Origin: Omphiscola glabra
Lineage: Eukaryota > Mollusca > Gastropoda > Lymnaeidae
Assembly (NCBI GenBank): GCA_964017045.1
Contig: OZ024801.1
Span: forward strand, 30,662,049-30,726,048
Direction: 5' to 3'
Length of the DNA: 64,000 bases
The notes under the pieces are model-generated. The model had not been told where the DNA came from. It made no database searches and saw only the letters and a program-made list of their open reading frames with translations. The position numbers and the translations under genes are program-made. Positions 1 to 12,258 of this stretch are shown piece after piece. How positions within the stretch are numbered: position 1 is the stretch's first letter; each line of letters begins with the position of its first letter.

Positions 1-507
1 ATTCTTATTTAGGATTGCTTTAACTTCCACATAATGGTATTTCTCAATTAAGCCAGCTACAGCCTGCCAAATGACGATGGCGGCAGCATTGCTTGAACTT
101 CACATTCAATAAAGCTACTTGACAAAACATGCATTCAAGTAGCGCACTTTATAAGATTCCCAGTTAGAGCCACCCCCTCTGGTATGCCACCGCCCCTTAA
201 TGAACTGTATTAATATTCTCATGTCCCACTCCTTTTTACACTGCAGATTTATTACACAGACTAGTTCCATAAATCAAAAGAAAATAGTACGCACCAAATA
301 CACTTGATGTATTTTTAAGAATCTCATTCACCGCAGTTATCTGGAATTTTATTTAATGAAATCAGGGCCACCTGGTAGTGATAGTGACATTGTTACACAG
401 AGAATTATATATTTTGATTAGCAGGCTGGAGATGAGGGAAACGCTGGTCTTGCAACTTGCAGTTAATGGAATTCAACTGTCCTTTTGTTTCCTTGCTATT
501 TGTACAG
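1..507 (+). other. Intronic sequence upstream of first visible AASDH exon
   Basis: AT-rich sequence with no convincing exon. The first exon I can support begins at 508 after the acceptor tttgtacag, so this is read as intron of the AASDH gene, whose 5' part lies outside the window. Confidence 0.5.
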
Positions 508-3500
508 ATTGTGAAGACAGTGAATGGAGTTGCTGATTGCTGTGTCTTATCTAATAGCACGCAGCTGATAGCCTTCATTCACATGGGGCCAGCTGATTGG
601 CTGAAAGGAAGGTCTCACCAAAGCCACAGTGATCAAACCATTTCCAGCCATTTTCCTAGCATCCAAAGTACAGGAGATACTCTGAATTCTGAAATCCATT
701 GGGCTGATGTCAAGAAAACTTTGGGGACAAAATTGTCCGAAGCTCTGCCCAGTCACTACATGCCCGACTTATTTGTAAAAGTGACAGATGGTTTTCCTCT
801 GACAATGCATGGTTAGTATATAACAAGGGTCTTTGATTTTTCTAATGTAGCTCTCGGATACTACTGGTTACTAGATAAAAATGTAGTATTTGGCTCCTTG
901 CCATGAAACGGTTCCCGATCCCTGGTATATAAGTTTTTAGGTGATTTATTGCTCTGATCCATATGTGCAAGTCTCCAATGACTTGTTCTCAGTTATGCAA
1001 ATGTTATCATTGAACCATTTTCTTAATCATGACACAGGTAAACTTGACTATAGAAAGTTATGAACCATTTTCTTAATCATGACACAGGTAAACTAGACAA
1101 AAGAAAGTTAATCTCCTTGGCAGATGATGAAATGAAGGATCAGGCAAAGCTGGCATCACGGAATCCTTTGCTGTTGGCACAAGATCTTTGGGTGGTCAGT
1201 TCCTTCTAGATTTGAGACAGGTTGTTATCAAACAGTCCTCATGGTGTCAGGTTATTCCTTTATACCTGATATTGAATGCACACATTTTAAAGATTATTTT
1301 TAAAATAGAAGAATTAAAAATAAAAAAAAAGGAAAGAAATATTGATTTCCTATTGGTGGCTAGGCTACATTTAAATAGTTCATAGGTGATGCTAAAGGCA
1401 TCTTAGCTAGCCCTAAATAAATTTTGCTTCACACTATTAATTATGGGGTTAAAAGAAAATATATGGGGGAAATAATAATTATATAATTTCATAAGTGTTT
1501 TGGAAATAACAAATGAATACATCAAAGTATAAATTAATAAATCTAAGTAGAAATGAATATACCTAAGTAGTAATTAATAAATCTTAGTAGAAATGAATAT
1601 AAGTAGAAATTAATATATCTAAATAGAAATTAATATATCTAAGTAGAAATTAATATATCTGAGCAGAAATTAATATATATAAAGTAGAAATCCTACACAG
1701 ATGCCATCATGTGTTAAACTTTCTCACTCCCTGCAGACATGTCTACCTGGCATAACTAACATTGACCCCACTGACAACTTCATATCTCTTGGTGGCGATT
1801 CACTGGGAGCGCTGAGAGTCATAAATAAGCTGGGAAACCTATTCAATAATGCCAGCCTACCACAGTTATTCGACACCCTCATCAGCAGGAGTTTCACTGC
1901 TTTTGTCAGCAAGCTTGAGTCATGTCTCCAGCAAGCTGACAGTAACAAAACACACGTGGATGGTTTTGTTGAAGGGGTTGCTAGGGACAATACAGACTCA
2001 AGCGAGCTCAACAATTTAAAAGTTTCTAGAAAAAGGGTAAAGGATCTTGAAGCCCACAACACAAGGGATTCAAGGCAAATATATCCAGCTCATTCACTCG
2101 GTGTGAACTCTTTAGGAGAACCTGCAAAAAAAGTGCTGAAATTAATCGAGGAGGGTTCAGGTCATGAGATCAGTCAGAGACCTTTGACAGGGGGCCAAGC
2201 CATTCACAACACACCAGGACAAATGGAACATGCAAGCGGTCTGCATTTTCTCACAGAGCAGAAACAATCTGTTTCAGAATTGAGGAGGATGATATCCAGA
2301 GGAAGCCTGGTTGTGGATAGAGGTAGCCTGGTTGTGGATAGAGGGAGCCTCGTTGTTTATTCTTGTCCTGGTGAGGAAAAGCATACAAACAAAGAAATGC
2401 ACAGTGAACAGGAACTTTGCTTAGAGATCCAGCAGAGTTTTGCCACTGCCAGCACTGCAACAAATTCTCCATTCAGCTCCCAAATAGCCATGCATCACAC
2501 ATCAGTGAAACCCCCAAATAGTGAAACTTGCTCTGAGATCTCTGGGAAAGGTGACATTTCTCACAGGCTAGGAAAGGTTGGTTTGAAGTTGAGGTGGGTT
2601 TACAACACTGGGAAATGTGTGGATGGGTCACCCCTTGTTCTCGAGTATCAGTAAGTTCTAATTTTTCATTTATGGAAAAACTGGTGTGAATCTGTGTGCT
2701 CAAAGAAATAAAATGTTTTTGAACTCTGTGTGGCTCGATCAGTTGAATTAAATTTTATGATTTATTTAGGAAAATATATTTTAATGTAAAACAATTTACA
2801 ATAAATGAACTTGAACATTAAAACCCCGGAAAAAGTTCTTGGTTTTAATTAATTAAACCATTATGTTTCCACTTTTTTTTAGAGACAAAACTTTGGTTTT
2901 CATTGGCTCACACTCTGGCCAGTTCAGTGCCCTAGATGCTGAGACAGGTGTAGCTCTGTGGACAGTGACATTGCCAGATAGGATTGAATCTTCTGCATGT
3001 AGTGATCTTCAAGGAGCTGTAGTTGTGGTAGGTAGGTTCATCATAAGTGTTGTAGTTTTGATAGGAGTAGGTTCTTTGGATGTGATGTGGTATGCTTGCT
3101 TGCTGAGTCCTACTGTGCCATTAAACTGACTCAATAATTATAAAATATATAAAGTCAAAATAATTAAAATATCTCCATCCTAGGGTGTTATGATGGTATC
3201 ATCTATGTGCTCAATGCTAGAACTGGACACAGAGAATGGACTTTTGCCACAGGAGATATGGTGAAGTGTTCCCCAATGCTGAACCTGGTCACCGGTCACA
3301 TTGTGTGTGGATCACATGATGGCACAATATACTGTTTGGATTTGAATGTAAGTTGATGCATAGTATTTTATATAGATACTAACAGAGGTGCCACTTCTGC
3401 TGTATTTTCTCTCACGGGGCGTCAAGTCGGCAACATAAGAACCTTGAGAGGAGTCTGGGAAAATCAACATCCATGGCCATACCCCTTTTGTAATACTAAT

Positions 3501-6500
3501 ACCAGACACATATTTTAAGAAGCGCTCTGTAGGTCCCATAGCAGAACTGCAACATGGTGCGTTCATCTTCTGACTGAAGATGTGTAAGTTTTTTTGTGAA
3601 TTCCAGACAAAACACAATCAACGTGCGCCATCTCTTTAAACTTTTTCACATCCCAAACACTAACCTTGGACTACCCCAATCTCTCGATCCATGCGTTTCT
3701 TCCAAACTACGCAATCTCAAGAACACATATAACAAAAAGTATTTCTCAACCTCCTTCATAATTACCGACATCTCACAACTAATGGCAAACAAAATGGCAT
3801 TACTACAATAAGAATACCAACAAATATAGCCTGTGATAACTTCATTTTTCTTTCTTCAAAATATTTTTTTTTATTCATAAGGTCAAACATTGTGTATGGG
3901 AGGTTCGTCTAAATGGAGGCAGTGTGTTTTCATCTCCAGTCCTTGACCTGAAACAGTACATTGTGTATGCAGCTACATTAAGTGGAAAAGTTACTGCTTT
4001 GACTGCTGTGGGTTTTATGAAATAAATACACTTCTCAATGTTCTCTCCCTTTTACCAATATATATATTTTTTTAAAAATTATTACTTCTTTTAAATGTGT
4101 ATATTACCGTATCTATACATTTGTGTTTACATTCATATATAAATATTTTCAAATTGTATTAAGTTAAAAATATATTTGATTTAGAAATATAACAATTTTA
4201 TAAATTTAATTATAAAAGTTATCTACCCGTTTTTTTTCTTCAAATGAATTATTTATCCTTATTCATGTGCAAACTTAAATTCAGTTGGATACTCATTCAG
4301 TCACTTAATGACTTAAAAAACAGTCTTCAGAATATGCCCAATAATTTATTTGGTCTGAGCTCTGTGAGATGGTTGAAATGACTGAAATTCGTTATAAAAT
4401 TGTTCATTCATCCCACTATACTATAACATAATTATATCATATCATATCATATATATATATAAAAGTGAAAATTTGTGGGTTTGTCTGTTCCACAAAGGCT
4501 TTTAAACGGATTGATGGATCATGACCAAACTTGGCACATATATCCATCATTATCCAGAAGGAACTCTTAAGGGGTCGAGAACTTTTAATAACATTTCGTG
4601 TGGGGCCGGGGGCCCCGAATTCGTTTTTTTCTTATATGAGCTATATAAAAAAAATACAAACAAATACTCCTACGTGAATGGATGGATATCGATCAAACTT
4701 TGTGCACGTACAATTGATTATTTATATTCAAATACCGAAGGGTACTGAACTCATAATATCCATTCTTCTGGGGCCGGGGGCCCCATTTCATTTTTCCTTA
4801 AATGAGCTATATAAATAGCGATAAGCTTAATACTCCTATATGAATGGATGGATCTTGACCAAACTTAGTAAACATACACTTCATTATCCATACTCGAATA
4901 CAAAAGGGTACTGAACTCATAATATCCATTCCTCTGGGGCCGGGGGCCCCGTTACATTTTTCCTTATATGAGCTATATAAATATCAATAGGCTTAGACAA
5001 CACTATAGTTTCTATGTGAATTGATGGATATAGTCCAAGCGTGGTAGCAATACACTTCACTGTCCGTACTGAAATATTGTTGGATGTAAAACTAATAATA
5101 TCCAATCTAGAATTTTCCAGAAAGTTCGATAACTTTAAAACGCTATATCTATGGCATTATTCAATAGATTTTATTGGGACAAATTAAAAATTTTAGCGTC
5201 ATAACTTAGCTGAATGATTTTTATTGGGCCCCATATGTTAAAATTTTTTAGTACAATTATGGAATGGGCCCCCGGGGCCCCCCTCTTTTAACATATATGT
5301 ACTATAGTTATAGAAATGCATTTAGTTGAATAACTTTTCGTATTCGAAGAATAATTACTCAGAAAAGACAGTTTTTATACAGTTCGATGAGGATAATACA
5401 TTTAATCTAGAATGTTCGAGAAAGTTCTATAGGTCAATAGACTTAAATCTCCTAGAATAATGGATGGATCTTGACGAAATTTGGCACATATATCCATCAT
5501 TATCCGGAAAGATCTATTAAAGGGTTATGGACTTTTTATGACATTCCGTTTGGGGCCGGGGGCCGAAAATGTAGTTTTTTTCTATATAAACTATATAAAT
5601 AAAATGACCAACAAATACTCCTACATGAATAGATAGATCTTGAACAAACTTAGTACACATACACTTTATTATCCATATGCAAATACCGAAGTGTACTGAA
5701 CTTATAATATCCATTTCTCTGGGGCCGGTGGCCCCATTTAATTTTTCCTTATATAAGCTATGTATAAATATCAATAGGCTTAGACCGGTAACCCACCGGT
5801 ATCGGGATCCGACAGCTATCGTTATCCCACTGGTATCAAGATACCACCGGGATCGGAATACTGACGGGATTGGGATCATACCGGAATTGGTATCAAGAGG
5901 GATCAAAATCCCACCGGGAAACGGTATACTAACGGGAGCGGGATACCGACGGCATTGGGAGCCCACCGGGATCGGAATAATTATAAGGCTGAAGACTGTT
6001 GAAGTTCCTTCGTTCCAAATGCTATCCCGGCAAATTTGCCGGGTATATCCGCTAGTATATATATAAAAGTGAAAATTTGTGGGTTTGTCTGTTCCACAAA
6101 GGCTTTTACACGGATTGATGTATCTTGACCAAACTTGGCACATATATCCATCATTATCCAGAAGGAACTCTTAAGGGGTTGAGAACTTTTAATAACATTT
6201 CGTGTGGGGCCGAGGCCCCGAATTCGTTTTTTTCTTATATGAGCTATATAAATATCAATAGGCTTAATACTCCTACATGAATGGATGGATCTTGACCAAA
6301 CTTAGTACACATTTACTTGATTATCCATACTCAAATACTAAAGGGTACTGAACTCATAATATCCATTCCTCTGGGGCCAGGGGCCCCATTTCATTTTTCC
6401 TTATATGAGCTATATAAATATCGATAGGGCTAATACTCCTACATGAATGGATGGATCTTGACCAAACTTAGTACACATACACTTGGTTATCCATACTCAA

Positions 6501-9500
6501 ATACTACAGGGTACTGAACTCATAATATCCATTCCTCTGGGGCTGGGGGCCCGATTTCATTTTTCCTTATATAAGCTATATAAATATCAATTGTCAATAG
6601 GCTTAGACAACACTATAGTTTCTATGTGAATTGATGGATATATGCCTAACGTGGTAGCAATACACTGTCCGTACTGAAATATCGGTGGATTTAAAACTAA
6701 GAATTTCCAATCTAGAATTTTCCAGAAAATTCGATAACTTTAAAACGCTATATCTATGGAATTATTCAATAGATTTTAATGGGACAAATTTTAAATCTTA
6801 ACTTCATAACTTACCTGAATGATTTTTATAGGGCCCCATCTCAGGCACATATAATTCGTACAATTATGGAATGGGCCCCCGGGGCCCATCTTTTAACTTA
6901 AATGTAATATAGTTGTAAAAATGCATTTAGTTGTATAATTTTTCGTATTCGAAGAATAATTACTTAGAAAAGACAGTTTTTACACAGTTCGAGGAGGATA
7001 ATACATTTAATCTAGAATGTTCCAGAAAGTTCTATAGGTCAATAGGCTTAGACAACAATTTAGTTTTTTTGTGAATTGATGGATATAGGCCTAACGTGGT
7101 AGCAATACACTGCACTGTCCGTTTTTAGATATCGGTGTATTTAAAACTAAGAATATCCAATCTAGAATTTTCCAGAAAGTTCGATATCAAGTATGTCACG
7201 ACCAAATCAGGAAATGGGATAACATTGGAAAGGAGGGTCCCTAGATGAAATGGGATCCCATAGAGAACAGTATACTAACGGGATCTGTAGGCCACCGGGA
7301 TCGGGGTCTTAATGCAAACCCGGGCCACGCCGGGTATATCGGCTAGTATATATATAAAAGTGAAAATTTGTGGGTTTGTCTGTTCCACAAAGGCTTTTAC
7401 ACGGATTGATGGATCTTGACCAAACTTGGCACATATATCCATCATTATCCAGAAGGAACTCTTAAGGGGTTGAGAACTTTGAATAACATTTCGTGTGGGG
7501 CCGGGGGCCCCGGATTTGTTTTTTTTCTTATATGAGCTATATAAAAAAATTACAAACAAATACTCCTAGGTGAATGGATGGACATCGATCAAACTTAGTA
7601 CACGTACACTTGATGATCCATATTTAAATACCGAAAGGTACTCAACTCATAATATCCATTCTCCTGGGGCCGGGGGCCCCATTTCATTTTTCCTTATATG
7701 AGCTATATAAATATCGATAAGCTTAATACTCCTATATGTATGGATGTATCTTGACCAAACTTAGTACACATACACTTGATTATCCATACTCAAATACAAA
7801 AGGGTACTGAACTCATAATATCCATTCCTCTGGGGCCGGGGGCCCCATTTCATTTTTTCTTATATAAGCTATATAAATATTAATAGGCTTAGACAACACT
7901 ATAGGTTCTATGTGAATTGATGGATATAGGCTTAGCTTTGTTGCAATACACTTCTTAGTCCATATGGAAATAACTGTGGATGTAAAACTAATAATATCCA
8001 ATCTAGAATTTTCCAGAAAGTTCAATAACTTTAAAATGCTATATCTATGGCATTATTCAATAGATTTTAATGGGACAAATTTAAAATTGTAACTTCATAA
8101 CTTACCTGAATGATTATTATAGGGCACTATCTCAGGCAAAACTAATTCGGTACAATTATGGAATGGGCCCCCGGGGCCCCTCTTTTAACTTAAATGTACT
8201 ATAGTTATAGAAATTCATTTAGTCGTATAATTTTTCGTATTCGAAGAATAATTATTACTAATACAAGACTGTTTTTACACAGTTCGGGGAGGATAAAAAA
8301 ACCTAAGATTTAAAACTAAGAATATCCAATCTAGAATTTTCCAGAAAGTTCGATATCTTTAAAAAGCTATATCTATGTCAAGATCAAATCGGGAAATGGG
8401 ATAACATTGGAAAGGAGGGTCCCTAGATGAAACGGGATCCCACAGAGAACAGTATCCTAACGGGATCTGTAGGCCACCGGGATCGGGGTCCTAATGCAAT
8501 CCCGGGCCACGCCGGGTATATCGGCTAGTATATATATAAAAGTGAAAATCTGGGCCTGGTTGAGAACTTTTAATAACATTTCGTGTGGGGCCGGGGGCCC
8601 CGAATTCGTTTTTTTCTTATATGAGCTATATAAAAAAAATGACAGACAAATACTCCTGCATGAATAGATGGATCTTGACCAAATTCAGTACACGTACACT
8701 TTATTATCCATATTCAAATACAGAAGGGTACTGAACTCATAATATCCATTTCATTTTCCCTTATATGAGCTATATAAATATTAATAGGCTTAGACAACAC
8801 TATAGTTTCTATGTGAATTCATGGATCTATGCCTAGCTTGGTAGCAATACACTTTATTGTCCGTATTGAGATATCGGTGGATTTAAAACTAAGAATATCC
8901 AATCTAGAAATGTCCAGAATGTTCGATATCTTTAAAAAGACATATCTATGTCACGATCAAATCGGGATTATATTGGGAAATGGGATAACATTTGAAAGAC
9001 GGGTCCCTATAAGGAATGGGATCGCACAGAGTACAGTATCCTAACGGGATATGTAGGCCACCAGGATCGGGGTCCTAATGCAATCCCGTGCTACGCCGGG
9101 TATATCGGCTAGTATAAAATAAATTTAACTATTAAAAATGAAGATGGTATGTCAAGATGTGGAGATCTGTACATTTCGGATTTATTAATGTAAATAAATA
9201 TGTGCATGTTTATTAAAGAATCTGTCTTCTATTTCTGTGTAATAAAAGCCGGGAACTCGGTTTGAACAAAGTCATACTCTGTTCCAAATGCAAACTTGCA
9301 CTTGATAACATAACAGGTATTTTGACCACACAGCGATACACTCAGAAGTTGAAAAACTATTCTGACCACACAATGATGCACTCAAGAACGAAATAGCTAT
9401 TCTGATCACACAATGATTTACCCAAGAACGTAACAGCTATTCTGATCACACAATGATTTACCCAAGAACGTAACAGCTATTCTGATCACACAATGATTTA

Positions 9501-11009
9501 CCCAAGAACGTAACAGCTATTCTGATCACACAATGATTTACCCAAGAACGTAACAGCTATTCTGATCACACAATGATTTACTCAAGAACGTAACAGCTAT
9601 TCTGATCACACAATGATTTACCCAAGAACGTAACAGCTATTCTGATCACACAATGATTTACTCAAGAACGTAACAGCTATTCTGATCACACAATGATTTA
9701 CCCAAGAACGTAACAGCTATTCTGACCACACAATGATTTACTCACGAACGTAACAGCTATTCTGATCACACAATGATTCACCAAACGCTTTGCTGCTGAC
9801 CAATTTTAGGGAACAGCAAATTCTCAAGGTCTTTCCAAAACAATATGTGCAGTGCAATCAAAACAAATTTCCATCTATTTGGATTACTAAAAGCATCTTA
9901 TCTTATTAACATATGAAATAAGCTTTTAAAAAGTCTTGTTTAGCGAATTCAGGAGTTTTTGGTCTAAATTTAAAAAAAAAGTTAATTTGAAGATTCAGTA
10001 ACATGCGCGCTTACTTTCCTCATGCAAATTGTTTTACTTTTGCTATTGAAAGGATGCTGGACTAGTCAAGTGGACTTGTGACTTAGGCAAGCCCATATTT
10101 TCATCTTTGTGCATCTGCAATGAGTCCATACTTGTGGGATGTGTTGATGGTCGTCTTTACTGTCTTAGTGCATCAGGATATATTGTATGTTTTCTAAATT
10201 TTTCGCTCTTTATTTTGGTTTATATTTCACACAAAAACAGATTTAACTTTTGAGACTAAGAACTTTCAGTGCTTATTTCTTAGGTAATTATTTAATTTAA
10301 TTTCAGAAAAAAATGTCATGTGAGAGAAGATCAAAAACTAATCACCGAAGTTACCAGTTTCCAAAACATGATTAATGGACCAGCTCCACTATTATTATTA
10401 TATTATAATAGATTAAAATATGCAAGCCCTAATCGCTACTGGCTTGAAGTTGAGTAAAGATATTTTGTAACTATGACTTTTGATTGTGAAAAGTACACAG
10501 CCATGGTTCATAGAAAATCTACAAGAAAACATTTCCTTTTATATCCTCAGGAATGGACGTTCCAAGCTCAAGCTCCCATTTTCTCAACTCCGACTGTACA
10601 TGATTCCTCCATATTTTTCGGCTCCCATGACCACCATTTATACCACCTGAACACCAGCGGTGAGGTGGTCTGGACATTTGAAACTTCCGATACAGTTTAC
10701 AGCACTGGATTTGTTGTCTCCCATTGGTGGCAAGAAGACACTGCCAAAAACAATGTGCCTTTGTATGACACCGCTGTGGATGTTAGAGAAACTTATATTT
10801 TAAAAGGTGATCTTATCGACACCAGAGTACTTGTGGCTGCATCCAGTGATGGAAACCTTTATGTGATGGATGTTCTACGTGGACACCTACTGGGCCTGGT
10901 GAAACTACCCGGTGAGGTTTTCTCTTCCCCCGTTGTAGTGGACAACCATGTTATTGTTGGTTGCCGGGACAACTCGCTTTATTGCTATGATCTTAGTGAT
11001 CTTAGATGA
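508..11009 (+). CDS. AASDH: AASDH / ACSF4 (beta-alanine-activating enzyme), C-terminal 783 residues, 5' part outside window
   Basis: Exons seen, all phase-consistent: 508-811, 1088-1191, 1737-2650, 2883-3031, 3184-3347, 3882-4007, 10053-10184, 10551-11009 (stop TGA). The first two encode the end of the adenylation domain, including an A10-like motif (PLTMHGKLD) whose lysine is the expected catalytic one. Exon 3 begins with a phosphopantetheine carrier domain (ISLGGDSLGALRV; attachment Ser at 1800-1802), followed by a long, poorly conserved linker. The last five exons encode repeated blades such as GSHSGQFSALDAETG, GCYDGIIYVLN, GCVDGRLYCL and GSHDHHLYHLNTSG, matching the PQQ-type beta-propeller of AASDH. 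In this family the adenylation domain activates a small amino or carboxylic acid and loads it on the carrier arm; the physiological substrate is unsettled. The donor after 1191 (gtggtc) is weak, so that boundary is least sure. Confidence 0.9.
1011..1110 (+). repeat. Tandem 50-bp duplication of the AASDH intron/exon junction
   Basis: Bases 1011-1060 and 1061-1110 are near-identical head-to-tail copies (start tgaaccattttcttaatcat, then gacacaggtaaact). Each contains a full acceptor and the first exon codons GKLD. The downstream copy opens the real exon at 1088. The upstream acceptor (exon start 1038) would read GKLDYRKL and then TGA. Confidence 0.9.
1505..1695 (+). repeat. AT-rich ~20-bp tandem repeat
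   Basis: About eight imperfect copies of a unit like taagtagaaattaatatatc lie in the AASDH intron just before the carrier-domain exon. Simple intronic satellite; no coding potential. Confidence 0.8.
2298..2361 (+). repeat. In-frame 21-bp repeat (RGSLVVD x3) in AASDH linker
   Basis: Three consecutive copies of a 21-nt unit encode RGSLVVD, RGSLVVD and RGSLVVY between the carrier domain and the propeller. The repeat keeps frame, so copy number can vary without breaking the protein. The linker around it looks disordered (rich in Ser, Glu and Gln). Confidence 0.9.
3348..3881 (+). other. AASDH intron, no recognisable feature
   Basis: Short intron between two propeller exons. I see no TE ends or repeats that I can name. 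Confidence 0.5.
4460..9115 (+). mobile_element. Head-to-tail array of four Helitron/Helentron-like non-autonomous elements
   Basis: Four units start with a near-identical sequence (tatatataaaagtgaaaat, then a gtgggtttgtctgttcc block; shortened in the last) and end with a GC-rich hairpin followed by tatat-c-gctagt. Approximate units: 4460-6053, 6053-7347, 7347-8528, 8528-9115. The 3' hairpin is CCCGGCAAATTTGCCGGG (6026-6043) in unit 1 and a cccgg-gccacg-ccggg type in units 2 and 3; in unit 4 it has decayed. Internally the units share blocks with the palindrome GGGGCCGGGGGCCCC and the phrase ggatcttgaccaaactt. No Rep/helicase ORF is present. The 5' start and 3' hairpin style fit Helentron-derived (HINE-like) elements, which often form tandem arrays; that class is inference. 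The longest ORFs here are open by chance. Confidence 0.7.
5785..5975 (+). repeat. GC-rich ~20-bp degenerate tandem repeat inside Helitron-like unit 1
   Basis: Repeated phrases of the type accgg-atcggnat-c (for example gtatcgggatcc, gatcggaatact, gggatcaaaatccc) make up a short tandem array. It sits where other units carry only the related cgggatcggggtcctaat, so it looks like a local expansion of the 3' subterminal sequence. Confidence 0.6.
9321..9782 (+). repeat. 40-bp minisatellite, ~11 copies
   Basis: Unit tctgatcacacaatgattta followed by cccaagaacgtaacagctat. The central copies are almost identical (c/t change at one site), and the edge copies at about 9321-9400 are degenerate. It lies in the AASDH intron right after the Helitron-like array. 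Confidence 0.95.
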
Positions 11010-11235
11010 GTAAACAGCTTAAATCTGAAATCAAAACAATCATGTTGTAATCTATTTGGGCAGCCACCCTCCACTTTATTTTAACTGGAGTTTTTACTTT
11101 ATAGAAAATTGTGTATTAACAATATCAGGTGCAATTTGCAAATATGCTTTAAAAATGGGACTTAGCTGAGGGTTTAATCTGTGAAGGTTTGTGTTGTGTT
11201 AATCTCACCTTAACACCGGGTGCTTAGCTTTGCAA

Positions 11236-11241
11236 AATAAA
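11236..11241 (+). terminator. Candidate polyadenylation signal AATAAA for AASDH
   Basis: First AATAAA downstream of the AASDH stop (227 nt after it). Another candidate lies near 11450. Not tested against transcripts. Confidence 0.4.
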
Positions 11242-12044
11242 CCCTTTTGGATGTTAATTCACATCTTTTGGCCCTTTTGTTAACTAATTGACTTAAACTT
11301 AAATGTCTATTAACTATAGACAATTAAGACTCTGCCACCCGTAGCTCTTACTTTGTATTTAAGGAGCCTCTACTTCAGCAAAGCATTACCTCATTCATGT
11401 AATTGTGCATTCTTTTTCTTTTGAGATTTTTGTTTTAGTTAACATGCAAAAAATAAAATTAAAAGGAGCTAAAAGTTTGAACATCGATATAAATAAAATA
11501 TATATAATTTTATGATGTTTGAGTGCATTTGACTTTTTCTATCATTTATTTTTCCTTGGCCTTAAAACCCTAATATTGTATCATTTATATGATTAAAAAC
11601 ACTTTTTTTGTGAAAATAAAATTGTCGATATTTTAACACAAATTAGTTTAACTTGATAATTAAAATAACCAACTCAAAATCACTGGTAAACTAAAGATCA
11701 ACCCAGCATTAATTTATTATGATTATAGACATAAATAAATGCAAATTATACATAAAATTGTATGGTAACTGACAAGAAAGTTCACAATTTTAATTGAAAT
11801 TCAAAGTAAATCAAATATATTTAAGGCAGTGTTAAAAAAATTATTTTATAATAATAATGAAGACTATGTTTCTTCAATATTATGTATCAATGAAAACAAT
11901 ATGAAAGTGAATATTTTATTCCACCATTTTATTGCTATAACATAATTCATTTATTAACGCCATACACAACCTTTTACAACTGAATGATTAATTACATATT
12001 AATAAATACCGCTTCAACAAAACTAAAAATTTACTAAAGAGTGA

Positions 12045-12050
12045 TTTATT
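12045..12050 (-). terminator. Candidate polyadenylation signal for MAT2B
   Basis: TTTATT on the plus strand is AATAAA on the minus strand, about 210 nt past the MAT2B stop. Several similar sites exist in this AT-rich stretch. Confidence 0.35.
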
Positions 12051-12258
12051 TTCCTATGAAATAATAATACCCATAGCCCACATTGTAAATTCCTTTTTAT
12101 GGACCATAGATTAGTAAACATTGTTTTATAATAAGGACATTAGAACAAAGTAAATGCCATTTTTTAAAATTATGTTAGAAAACAAGCTGCTCATCTTTCT
12201 TTGACTTTTGCTTAGTGATGTCAGCTCATCAGAATCATGAGAAAAAATTGAATTCCCA

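Noticed and set aside
457..507. Start codon at 457 as the start of AASDH
   Set aside because: The protein clearly continues upstream in the family (adenylation domain), and an acceptor at 507 shows that 457-507 is intron.
5517..6143. 208-residue minus-strand ORF
   Set aside because: Lies inside the Helitron-like array over a GC-rich tandem repeat; its composition follows the repeat and it has no domain.
9321..9782. Possible CRISPR-like array (regular repeats)
   Set aside because: Copies abut with no unique spacers, and the genome is eukaryotic; it is a plain minisatellite.
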